A stretch of 6,516 bases of DNA from DASUXY01 sp036377675 (GTDB lineage: Bacteria > Bacillota > Bacilli > Bacillales > Amphibacillaceae), in contig DASUXY010000058.1 in assembly GCA_036377675.1 (NCBI GenBank), positions 1-6,516 of the forward strand. The letters are read 5' to 3'. Below the pieces are notes generated by a model. It worked only from the letters and a program-made list of their open reading frames with translations, made no database searches and had not been told where the DNA came from. How positions within the stretch are numbered: position 1 is the first letter of the stretch; each line of letters begins with the position of its first letter. Positions 1 through 5,570 of the stretch are shown one piece after another. The position numbers and the translations under genes were made by a program.

Positions 1-329
1 GCTTTAGCTGTATCCAACTGTCGATTCACTTCCTCCATCATTGTAGCATGAACTGTTCCTTTAATATTTTCTTTAACTTGTCGAATATAGATTTCCGTTT
101 CTCTTTCGGGATCGATTTCTAACGCAAACAAGTTGTCCATGAGTTGTGTAATTTGACCGCCAATCGTTCGCTCGAACAAATCGCCGAGATTATGGGCTGG
201 ATCTGTCGAAATTAACAATGTTTTCTCTCCATCTTGAGCCGCTTTCCAAGCAATCGCTGCGGCTATTGAAGACTTGCCTACCCCTCCCTTACCTCCGATG
301 AACGTTATTTTATTTTGCAAATTTTTCAT
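1..329 (-). CDS. ArsA/Get3-family ATPase, N-terminal part (cut by window edge)
   Basis: This is the first 109 residues of a soluble P-loop ATPase of the ArsA/Get3 (anion-transporting ATPase) family; the gene continues past position 1. Seen: the deviant Walker A motif GGKGGVGKS at residues 12-20, with the signature lysine at 14, and then TLLISTDPAHNLGD at residues 37-50, the switch I region typical of ArsA/Get3 (MinD/ParA proteins differ here). The ATG at 329 has a GAGG ribosome binding site 9 bases upstream. Known for the family: ArsA drives arsenite/antimonite efflux with ArsB, Get3 delivers tail-anchored membrane proteins, and many bacterial single-domain members have no assigned role. The gene lies 42 bases downstream of the Cys-Cys-ended small protein at 372-629 and is probably cotranscribed with it. 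No arsB, arsR or arsD is visible, so an arsenic role should not be assumed. Confidence 0.93.
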   Translation of the reverse strand, partial: MKNLQNKITFIGGKGGVGKSSIAAAIAWKAAQDGEKTLLISTDPAHNLGDLFERTIGGQITQLMDNLFALEIDPERETEIYIRQVKENIKGTVHATMMEEVNRQLDTAK

Positions 330-371
330 GTTCAATCGCCTCGTCATTCGTATGTTCATTAAATTGAATTA

Positions 372-629
372 TCAACAACATCGTATACCTGAAAGAGGTG
401 ATTTTTCCATTCCCATACGCAAATGCCACTCATGAAATTGTTCAATCATATACGGATAAAGCTCAAGCGTATAGTAGTAAACAGGATTTGGAATTCCAAT
501 CAGTTCTGAGTAAAGGAGAAGTAAAAATAAATCATCCTCCGCGCGGAGCTCACGAGCTATTTCTTGACGGTGAGGCATGTGTAAAACTTCCTCATAAAAA
601 AGAATTAGATTTTTTAATTTTGTAAACAT
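372..629 (-). CDS. Small Cys-Cys-ended protein (cory-CC-star type), upstream partner of the ArsA-like ATPase
   Basis: An 85-residue cytosolic-looking protein with no signal peptide. Residues 1-30 are charged and probably helical, with a FYEEVLHMPHR stretch. The middle carries EDDLFLLLLYSELIGIPNP and then YYYTLELYPYMIEQFHEWH. The tail is RMGMEKSPLSGIRCC followed directly by the stop. This pattern (EDDLF, a GIPNP-like turn, YYTLEL-PY, RMG-SPL, terminal CC) matches what I recall as the cory-CC-star family, named for the C-terminal Cys-Cys; that assignment is from memory. Its function is unknown. The ATG at 629 has an excellent GGAGGTGA ribosome binding site starting 12 bases upstream. It is the first gene of a probable two-gene unit with the ArsA-like ATPase. 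The terminal vicinal cysteines could bind a metal or metalloid or form a redox pair, which is inference. No convincing promoter or terminator lies in the 59 bases after cstA, so read-through from cstA is possible. Confidence 0.88.
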   Translation of the reverse strand: MFTKLKNLILFYEEVLHMPHRQEIARELRAEDDLFLLLLYSELIGIPNPVYYYTLELYPYMIEQFHEWHLRMGMEKSPLSGIRCC

Positions 630-688
630 GAACTCACCTCCGTGTCATTGTAAATTTCGTTAACGATTGTTTATACGTGTAAAAGCAC

Positions 689-2434
689 TCATTTCACATT
701 TTTAAAATCATCTGGAGTGTCAATGTTTCGTTCGGTCATCGCGTAAAAGGCTGTCAACGTAATCCATACAGCAAACACAAAAATAATCGCTCCAAAAATA
801 AATAATAATCCATTCGTTTCCGTACCGAACCAGGACCACGTATAGATGACTTGTTTAAACAGCGCATATAAAGTAACAAACATTAAAAAAATCATCGGAA
901 TTAACGTCACGGCATAATTTCTTCCGAGCCTTTTTAACCATACTGATACGAGCAATAAACTAATCCCCGCCAGCAATTGATTAGCAGTTCCAAATAAAGG
1001 CCAAAGCAAATATCCACCTGAACCGAATCCTTTAGGACCTTCTGGAAGAAAAGCTAAAGCAGCACTGGAGATAACGGCAATAGAAGTAGCGACATGTTTT
1101 TTGGCAATGACTGGAGCATGATACTCCATCCCTAATTCCGCGATAATGTAACGCATCAGTCGAACAGCTGTATCCAATGAAGTTGCAGCAAAACTGACAA
1201 CAATAACAGATACAATCGTCGTTGCTATATCATGAGGAATGAAGAGGGAACTTGCTAACTTACTTGCCCCTTCAACAAATACATTCAAGCCAACCCCATT
1301 TGCTTCCGAAAAACTACTATATGTTCGCAAAAATTCAGTTTTACTTGCAAAAAAAGTAACGACAGCTAAGATTGCGATAAGAGCTAATGCACCTTCGCCG
1401 ACCGCCCCAAGATATCCAACCATTCGAGCATCCGTTTCTTTATTCAATTGCTTGGAAGATGTTCCTGATGAAACGAGACCGTGAAATCCCGAAATCGCTC
1501 CACAAGCAACTGTAATAAATAATAACGGAAACCAAGGCGTGTCCGTTCCTACATTCGTTGCTGGTGCTGTAATTTGTGGATTTGTAAATATAAGTCCCAC
1601 GTACAAAATGATAATTCCGAGTACGAGCTGATGAGAATTAATAAAATCTCGTGGTTGCAATAACTTCCATACCGGCAATGTTGAAGCAATATATACATAA
1701 ACCATTAAAAAAGCAATCCAGATTAAAAAGGCCGTAGAAGTAGCACCTAAACTAAATAACCCCGCATCTGTTTCTCCACCCATATATTGAATCAAGTCAA
1801 TCTGTAAAATGTCAACTTCACTCGCAATAACCGCAGTTGCATACATGATGATGAGAGCTATGATGGACGGAAGTAACATCTTCCGTTGTCTTTTATACAC
1901 AGCATATCCAATCCAGACCGCTAAGGGAATTTGAATCATAACGGGTAATACACTCGCCGGAAACGAAATAAATAAATTAGCAATAATCCATGCAAAAACT
2001 GCATTCACCATTAAGACAAGAATTAAAATGATAAACAAAAATAAAATTTTAGCTCGTTGACCAATTAGTTTATTCGCAAGTGAGCCAATCGATTGTCCTT
2101 TATTGCGAACCGAAATGACTAACGTACCGAAGTCATGCACCCCCGCCGCAAATACCGTACCTAAAACGACCCATAAAAATGCTGGTAACCAGCCCCAATA
2201 CACAGCAATTGCTGGACCAACAATCGGGGCTGCACCTGCAACGGATGAAAAATGATGCCCCCATAAAACAAATTTATTCGTCGGTACAAAATCTACTCCA
2301 TCTTTATACCGATGTGCGGGAGTTACATAGTTCGGATCGAGCTTAAATACTTTTTCTGCTATAAATGTAGAATAAAATCGATAACCTAACGCAAAAAATA
2401 AAACACCAATGACCGCAACGAAAATCCCACTCAT
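689..2434 (-). CDS. cstA: Carbon starvation protein CstA, peptide/pyruvate-type transporter
   Basis: A 581-residue integral membrane protein of the CstA family, with about 15-18 hydrophobic segments. Conserved family blocks are visible: WGHHFSSVAGAAPIVGP at 58-73, VHDFGTLVISVRNKGQSIG at 99-117, SGFHGLVSSGTSSKQL at 315-330, TSLDTAVRLMRYI at 418-430 and LWPLFGTANQLLAG at 477-490. Known: E. coli CstA and BtsT are about 700 residues and take up peptides and/or pyruvate. Bacillus forms are near 600, so 581 is a normal short form rather than a truncation. The ATG at 2434 has a GAGGGGG ribosome binding site 8 bases upstream. A sigma-A-like promoter lies at 2470-2498, and a strong hairpin at 2528-2562 separates it from the permease gene upstream. 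The small-protein/ArsA-type pair follows 59 bases downstream with no terminator seen. No sequence close to a CcpA cre consensus was found in its upstream region. Confidence 0.95.
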   Translation of the reverse strand: MSGIFVAVIGVLFFALGYRFYSTFIAEKVFKLDPNYVTPAHRYKDGVDFVPTNKFVLWGHHFSSVAGAAPIVGPAIAVYWGWLPAFLWVVLGTVFAAGVHDFGTLVISVRNKGQSIGSLANKLIGQRAKILFLFIILILVLMVNAVFAWIIANLFISFPASVLPVMIQIPLAVWIGYAVYKRQRKMLLPSIIALIIMYATAVIASEVDILQIDLIQYMGGETDAGLFSLGATSTAFLIWIAFLMVYVYIASTLPVWKLLQPRDFINSHQLVLGIIILYVGLIFTNPQITAPATNVGTDTPWFPLLFITVACGAISGFHGLVSSGTSSKQLNKETDARMVGYLGAVGEGALALIAILAVVTFFASKTEFLRTYSSFSEANGVGLNVFVEGASKLASSLFIPHDIATTIVSVIVVSFAATSLDTAVRLMRYIIAELGMEYHAPVIAKKHVATSIAVISSAALAFLPEGPKGFGSGGYLLWPLFGTANQLLAGISLLLVSVWLKRLGRNYAVTLIPMIFLMFVTLYALFKQVIYTWSWFGTETNGLLFIFGAIIFVFAVWITLTAFYAMTERNIDTPDDFKNVK

Positions 2435-2469
2435 GTCACAAACCCCCTCAATATCGTAATGGTGGTTTA

Positions 2470-2498
2470 AATTTAACTGATAATTTTGAATATGTCAA
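2470..2498 (-). promoter_or_regulatory. Probable sigma-A promoter of cstA
   Basis: On the minus strand there is a perfect TTGACA -35 (plus positions 2493-2498), a 17-base spacer and TAAATT as -10 (2470-2475, 4 of 6 matches). With a 16-base spacer, TTAAAT also matches 4 of 6. The start of transcription would fall near 2463, giving a leader of about 28 bases that includes the GAGGGGG site. An imperfect inverted repeat, AATTTTGA / TCAAATT at 2482-2501, overlaps the -35 and could be an operator. Confidence 0.5.
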
Positions 2499-2527
2499 AT
2501 TGGGGGGATTATTATTCGAAAAGTCAT

Positions 2528-2562
2528 TTTATCGTGGAAGGTGACTCACTTTCCACGATAAA
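2528..2562. other. Strong inverted repeat between permease gene and cstA (possible 3' hairpin or terminator without U-tract)
   Basis: Twelve perfect base pairs, TTTATCGTGGAA (2528-2539) with TTCCACGATAAA (2551-2562), continue inward through a 2540/2550 pair and three more pairs (GTG/CAC) to a 3-base loop. The 2540/2550 pair is G-U in plus-strand RNA but A-C in minus-strand RNA. It begins 18 bases after the stop codon of the minus-strand permease gene, where a terminator belongs. However, neither strand has a run of T directly after the stem, so it is not a classical intrinsic terminator. It could protect an mRNA 3' end, terminate weakly, or act as a DNA operator upstream of the cstA promoter. 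Confidence 0.6.
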
Positions 2563-2579
2563 CGGCGCTCTTAAATCGT

Positions 2580-3992
2580 TTAAAAAATAAATAGAGCAGC
2601 TACTGTTGCAATCGTTAAACCCGAGATTACGGGGATAACATTTTTCCGAACTAAATCCATAACAGAAATGTTACAAAACCCAGCGATAGCAATGAGTGAC
2701 GACCACGCAACAAGTGTCCCACCTCCCGTCCAAATCGCTCCCATTTGGCCGATTGATGCTAAAGTGCTCGCATCCATTGCAGATGTTTCTAACGATGCAG
2801 CTAATCCACCGACGAGAGGAAGTCCCGAAAACCCGGATCCGTCAAGACCCGTAATCATTCCAATGATTAATATACTAAACGCAGCAAACAAAGGAGTTTG
2901 TGGTAAATATTGTTGAGTGACTTGGATCAGATCAAATAAAAATGCAGGTGCCTGATCCGTATTCAAAATATCACTTGAAAAATCTGCACTTCCTAAAAAA
3001 AAGAAACCCGCAATCGGAATGACCGGACCCATCGCTTGAAAGGCAAAGACAAAACCTTCTGTCAAATAATGGCTAATGGAATGAAGCGCTTGATGCCCGT
3101 CAAAGGAAACAGTCGTCACCATTAATAAAATGACTGCTACTCCGCCAATAAAAGCAGCCCCATCCCCTCCTTCTAAACCTCCCATTCTTCCCAATAATAG
3201 TTTTGTATAGACCATATAAATGATGACAATGAAAAAGGTTATGGGAACGACAATGGCAAAAAGCCTTCGTAATAACGGATGATGCTCTCCTTTCCCAATG
3301 AATTGCTTTGATGTCTGCATCATTTGTAATTCATAATCATTACGAGAATCATGTACTGAACGGATTTTTTGGCGGTAAAGAACGTAAACGATAATCATCG
3401 CTAACGTACCAGAAATTAGCGATAATACAAGCGATTGACTAGCGACGACATCGACATCTACCCCAGCTGCTTTTGCAGATAAGCTAGGGGCTACTTGTAT
3501 GATATAATCTGACGACAGGGCCATCCCTTGCCCTGACAGTGCAACAGCGACAGCGGCAATAGTAACTGGTAAACCTGAACGAACCGCTGCCGGAACAAGT
3601 AAGCTACAAATAAGAGGTACGGCTGGAGTTGGCCAAAAAAATAACGAAATGACATACGTTACACCGACTAAAACAAAAAATGAAACATGTCCATTGATCA
3701 TCAACTTTTGAAACGGCTGAATCATCGTCCGGTCGGCTCCTACCTCTTTTAATGACTGTAGTAATGCCAACATGAGCGCAATAATTAAAAAAATATGAAA
3801 CAACTCTTGTGCCGCAACAACATTCGCTTGAAAAATAGCTATGAACGCATCAATGAAACTTCCTTTATACGTAAAGGCAACAACAAAAGTGCCTAATAAT
3901 GTTGGCAACACGACCCCTTTTCTAAAAATCATCGTTCCGATAATAACTAAAGTAAACAACCCATAAGCTACATGGGAAATCGTAACCTCCAC
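2580..3992 (-). CDS. Polytopic membrane transporter, family unassigned (resembles ion-transporter-superfamily permeases)
   Basis: A hydrophobic protein of 470 residues with roughly 11-13 membrane segments, probably a secondary transporter; the substrate is unknown. With numbering from the chosen start, landmarks are FFWPTPAVPLICSLLVPAAV at 118-137, ALSSDYIIQVAPSLSAKAAG at 158-177, a charged loop around 206-245, GLDGSGFSGLPLVGG at 382-396 and GAIWTGGGTLVAWSS at 418-432. The two Gly-rich re-entrant-like blocks suggest a two-repeat permease of the DcuC/GntP/ArsB sort, but I do not recognise the exact family. Start choice: the longest frame begins at GTG 4010, which has no ribosome binding site. 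GTG 3992 has AGGGGAG 7 bases upstream and is preferred. That site is predicted to be buried in a leader hairpin (3994-4072). A hairpin at 2528-2562 follows the gene. The neighbour cstA is also an uptake protein. I could not choose a promoter; a TTGATA at 4177-4182 is a weak candidate -35. Confidence 0.88.
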   Translation of the reverse strand: MEVTISHVAYGLFTLVIIGTMIFRKGVVLPTLLGTFVVAFTYKGSFIDAFIAIFQANVVAAQELFHIFLIIALMLALLQSLKEVGADRTMIQPFQKLMINGHVSFFVLVGVTYVISLFFWPTPAVPLICSLLVPAAVRSGLPVTIAAVAVALSGQGMALSSDYIIQVAPSLSAKAAGVDVDVVASQSLVLSLISGTLAMIIVYVLYRQKIRSVHDSRNDYELQMMQTSKQFIGKGEHHPLLRRLFAIVVPITFFIVIIYMVYTKLLLGRMGGLEGGDGAAFIGGVAVILLMVTTVSFDGHQALHSISHYLTEGFVFAFQAMGPVIPIAGFFFLGSADFSSDILNTDQAPAFLFDLIQVTQQYLPQTPLFAAFSILIIGMITGLDGSGFSGLPLVGGLAASLETSAMDASTLASIGQMGAIWTGGGTLVAWSSLIAIAGFCNISVMDLVRKNVIPVISGLTIATVAALFIF

Positions 3993-3993
3993 A

Positions 3994-4072
3994 AAGCCAC
4001 TCCCCTTCACTGAGTTAGATGTAATAACGTATGCAGCGGTTATTCGTCTAGTGAAAGGAAGTGAAGTGGCTT
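3994..4072 (-). promoter_or_regulatory. Leader RNA hairpin predicted to occlude the permease ribosome binding site
   Basis: In the minus-strand transcript, plus positions 4066-4072 pair with 3994-4000 (7 pairs) and 4050-4060 pair with 4001-4011 (11 pairs). The only interruption is a 5-base bulge at 4061-4065. Two of the 18 pairs (4005/4056 and 4002/4059) are G-U in the minus-strand RNA but would be C-A mismatches on the other strand, so the fold suits the sense mRNA. The closed arm contains the whole AGGGGAG ribosome binding site and ends one base before the GTG start at 3992. The 38-base loop holds a second perfect hairpin, AATAAC (4023-4028) with GTTATT (4039-4044) around a 10-base loop. 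This is predicted by eye only. It could be a riboswitch-like, protein-bound or temperature-sensitive control element; I recognise no known class. Confidence 0.6.
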
Positions 4073-4148
4073 ACGTAGAAAGGGTGACAGTCATTTACTT
4101 TAATAAAATCCTATTTATTTTCGTCGCTCTTACTCGATGTCTTTCTGT

Positions 4149-4177
4149 TTGATTTATTTTAGTATTTCACTTATACT
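4149..4177 (+). promoter_or_regulatory. Sigma-A promoter of the tRNA-Pro gene
   Basis: TTGATT (4149-4154), a 17-base spacer and TATACT (4172-4177) make a near-consensus sigma-A promoter. Transcription would start near 4184, about 9 bases before the mature 5' end of the tRNA. Confidence 0.8.
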
Positions 4178-4192
4178 ATCAATAGATTTCAT

Positions 4193-4266
4193 CGGGATGT
4201 GGCTCAGCTTGGTAGAGCACTAGCATGGGGTGCTAGGGGTCGCAGGTTCAAGTCCTGTCATCCCGA
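4193..4266 (+). tRNA. tRNA-Pro (anticodon GGG)
   Basis: A complete cloverleaf of 74 bases. The acceptor stem is CGGGATG/CATCCCG, the D arm GCTC-AGCTTGGTA-GAGC, the anticodon arm CTAGC-ATGGGGT-GCTAG with T33 and anticodon GGG at 34-36 followed by G37, the variable loop GGGTC, and the T arm GCAGG-TTCAAGT-CCTGT. The discriminator base is A73. C1-G72 together with A73 is the usual bacterial proline identity, which supports the call. The 3' CCA is not encoded (TAA follows), so it must be added by tRNA nucleotidyltransferase. The gene stands alone with its own promoter and terminator rather than in an rRNA or tRNA cluster. It would read CCC and CCU codons. Confidence 0.97.
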
Positions 4267-4276
4267 TAACACAACG

Positions 4277-4316
4277 AAAAACCTACCGTACGCAAAAATG
4301 CGTCGGTAGGTTTTTT
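4277..4316. terminator. Bidirectional intrinsic terminator between tRNA-Pro and thiT
   Basis: AAAAACCTACCG (4277-4288) pairs with CGGTAGGTTTTT (4304-4315). The inner stem ACGCA/TGCGT (4290-4294 with 4299-4303) caps it with an AAAA loop and a single bulged base at 4289. A run of six T (4311-4316) follows on the plus strand, and the A-run on the left supplies a U-tract for minus-strand transcripts. It therefore serves both the tRNA and the converging thiT gene, which stops at 4374. Confidence 0.92.
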
Positions 4317-4373
4317 ATGTTCGTTCAACTTCATTGACTTGCACGACAATCTCAGCGGTAGTTTCGATCACAT

Positions 4374-4955
4374 TTATAGAGTATGTAATAATGTTTTTGG
4401 TTGTTTATGAAACAGGAAAAATATAGCAACCGTACATAAAATAAATGATGGCACCATATATGAACTATTATAAATGACTGAATACAACCAAGCCGGCTGC
4501 CCTTCAGGAGCATACTCACTAAAAAATATAACGCCAGCAATGACATGACCTAAGAAACGTAAACTTGTACCGATGAAAATTCCACTCATAATATATGTAA
4601 AGTAAGTCTTTGTTTTGCCTTGTTTCACAGCTTGTTGAATTTGTTTTGAAAAAATTCCTGCTAAACCGAGTGCTGTAAATGCTAATCCATATTCAATAAA
4701 CGCTTGTAATGGCGTTAATATGTAGGCTCCACCTAACGGGATTTGTAAAGCACCGTAAAGGAAACCCGTCAACAAGCCACCTTTTAATCCCCAACGGAAA
4801 GCTACGATAAAAACCGGGATCATCGCAAATGAAATCGATCCCCCTTGAGCCCAAATCTGAAACTTTAAAAATGGTATCATATCTAATACAAGTGCTAATG
4901 CCGTAAATATAGCGACTTCAATTAAAAATAACGTCCGTTCTGATCGAATACTCAT
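4374..4955 (-). CDS. thiT: Thiamine transporter S-component ThiT (ECF family)
   Basis: A 193-residue membrane protein with six hydrophobic helices, the substrate-binding (S) subunit of an energy-coupling-factor transporter for thiamine. It works with the shared EcfA/EcfA'/EcfT module, which is encoded elsewhere. Seen: the GGSISFAMIPVFIVAFRWG block at 38-56, TPLQAFIEYGLAF at 81-93 and NSSYMVPSFILC at 163-174, all close to B. subtilis YuaJ/ThiT. Residues matching the thiamine site known from Lactococcus ThiT appear at W35, E88, Y89, H137, Y158 and N163. The Lactococcus tryptophan 133 position is F145 here. The ATG at 4955 has a strong GGGGGAGGAG ribosome binding site. In Bacillus, thiT normally sits behind a TPP riboswitch; none with intact consensus is present here (see 4956-5250). 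A bidirectional terminator lies downstream at 4277-4316. Confidence 0.95.
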   Translation of the reverse strand: MSIRSERTLFLIEVAIFTALALVLDMIPFLKFQIWAQGGSISFAMIPVFIVAFRWGLKGGLLTGFLYGALQIPLGGAYILTPLQAFIEYGLAFTALGLAGIFSKQIQQAVKQGKTKTYFTYIMSGIFIGTSLRFLGHVIAGVIFFSEYAPEGQPAWLYSVIYNSSYMVPSFILCTVAIFFLFHKQPKTLLHTL

Positions 4956-5250
4956 GAATGCTCCTCCCCCAATTTATAATGCCACAAAAAAACAATGTGT
5001 AGAATGTTCCTAATGGGAAACGAAACCATTCACATGGTTTTACTATTCCATCCCTACTTTATAGTATGAACGAACAGGTAAGGATAAGAACGAATTTCTC
5101 AGGTCACTTTTTCAACCAAAGCAGGCTCTTTCTTGTAAGCTCACATCGCCATGTTTTTTCAATGCAGTTTATCACAAGGGCGATTCACCTTCCCTAGCCC
5201 CATTTACATACAGCGCCATAACGAAATCGTGTTCTTACTACTTTCAATTG
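4956..5250 (-). other. thiT upstream region, 295 bases without a convincing gene
   Basis: There is no coding frame with a ribosome binding site here. On the minus strand, three pieces of the TPP-riboswitch consensus occur in the right order: CTGAGA (5097-5102), ACCTG (5075-5079) and GTAGGGA (5051-5057). The 17-base gap between the last two equals that of the E. coli thiM aptamer. However, the conserved TGATCTGGATAATGCCAGC-type core between them is absent, so an intact TPP aptamer is not supported. Nearer the gene, AAACCAT (5023-5029) and ATGGTTT (5034-5040) form a 7-pair hairpin with a TCAC loop. On the minus strand it is followed only by CGTTTCCC, a poor terminator tail. No clear sigma-A promoter was found. 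Confidence 0.45.
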
Positions 5251-5565
5251 TCACCACGTCGTTCCATCTCGCCAGTCAGGGTGTTCTCCGTGCATATAAT
5301 CGAGGAAATCATTGATTTCATATGTAGTTAATTCCGTATCATCTACAAAAATAGCTTTAATATCAAACTCTTCGGCATCATGCGTAATGATGAATTCAAT
5401 TCCAATGTCATGCGTATAACCATCGAATGACTTTTCACCATAAAAAGCTACAACATTATACTCTTCATGGGTTGACACTTCCTCCCACCAACCCGAATCA
5501 AAAAAAAGATCAAAAGTTTCTCCAACCGTCTGGTTATCATAATTGTAAAAAACCCCTTCTCTCAC
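5251..5565 (-). CDS. Acidic TVGE-type domain protein, possibly the detached C-terminal half of a zinc-ribbon protein
   Basis: 104 residues, strongly acidic, with no signal peptide or membrane helix. TVGETFDLFFDSGWWEEV at 13-30 recalls a domain I remember at the C-terminus of many Bacillota zinc-ribbon proteins, with a pattern like G-YP-KTVGEAFD-FF-W followed by beta strands. Its function is unknown. The start is uncertain: GTG at 5565 lies 5 bases after the stop of the zinc-ribbon ORF (5571-5714), with a modest AGGA 9 bases upstream, so translational coupling is possible. The frame stays open upstream to a stop at 5605-5607 and overlaps the zinc-ribbon frame by about 34 bases. Restoring one base to the CCCC run at 5591-5594 would fuse both into one protein of about 154 residues. 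The gene is therefore either a coupled second cistron or half of a frameshifted gene. No terminator is evident after it. Confidence 0.7.
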   Translation of the reverse strand: MREGVFYNYDNQTVGETFDLFFDSGWWEEVSTHEEYNVVAFYGEKSFDGYTHDIGIEFIITHDAEEFDIKAIFVDDTELTTYEINDFLDYMHGEHPDWRDGTTW

Positions 5566-5570
5566 ACTTT

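Noticed and set aside
398..625. 75-codon plus-strand open frame
   Set aside because: It is antisense to the well-supported 85-residue minus-strand gene. It has no family resemblance and is best explained as a shadow frame.
657..666. 10-base palindrome TCGTTAACGA between cstA and the small Cys-Cys protein gene
   Set aside because: It is too short and has no T-run or second copy. It could be an operator half but is not distinguishable from chance.
1239..1484. Plus-strand open frame inside cstA
   Set aside because: It is antisense to conserved CstA coding sequence, with no motif of its own.
2668..2916. Plus-strand open frame inside the permease gene
   Set aside because: Its composition follows the antisense of Gly/Ala-rich membrane segments, and no independent domain is seen.
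4315..4371. 18-codon minus-strand run from GTG (VIETTAEIVVQVNEVERT) between thiT and the terminator
   Set aside because: It looks coding-like in composition, but it has no ribosome binding site and too little length to support a gene or relic.
4352..4546. 64-codon minus-strand frame overlapping the end of thiT
   Set aside because: It overlaps conserved ThiT coding sequence in another frame and lacks a ribosome binding site.
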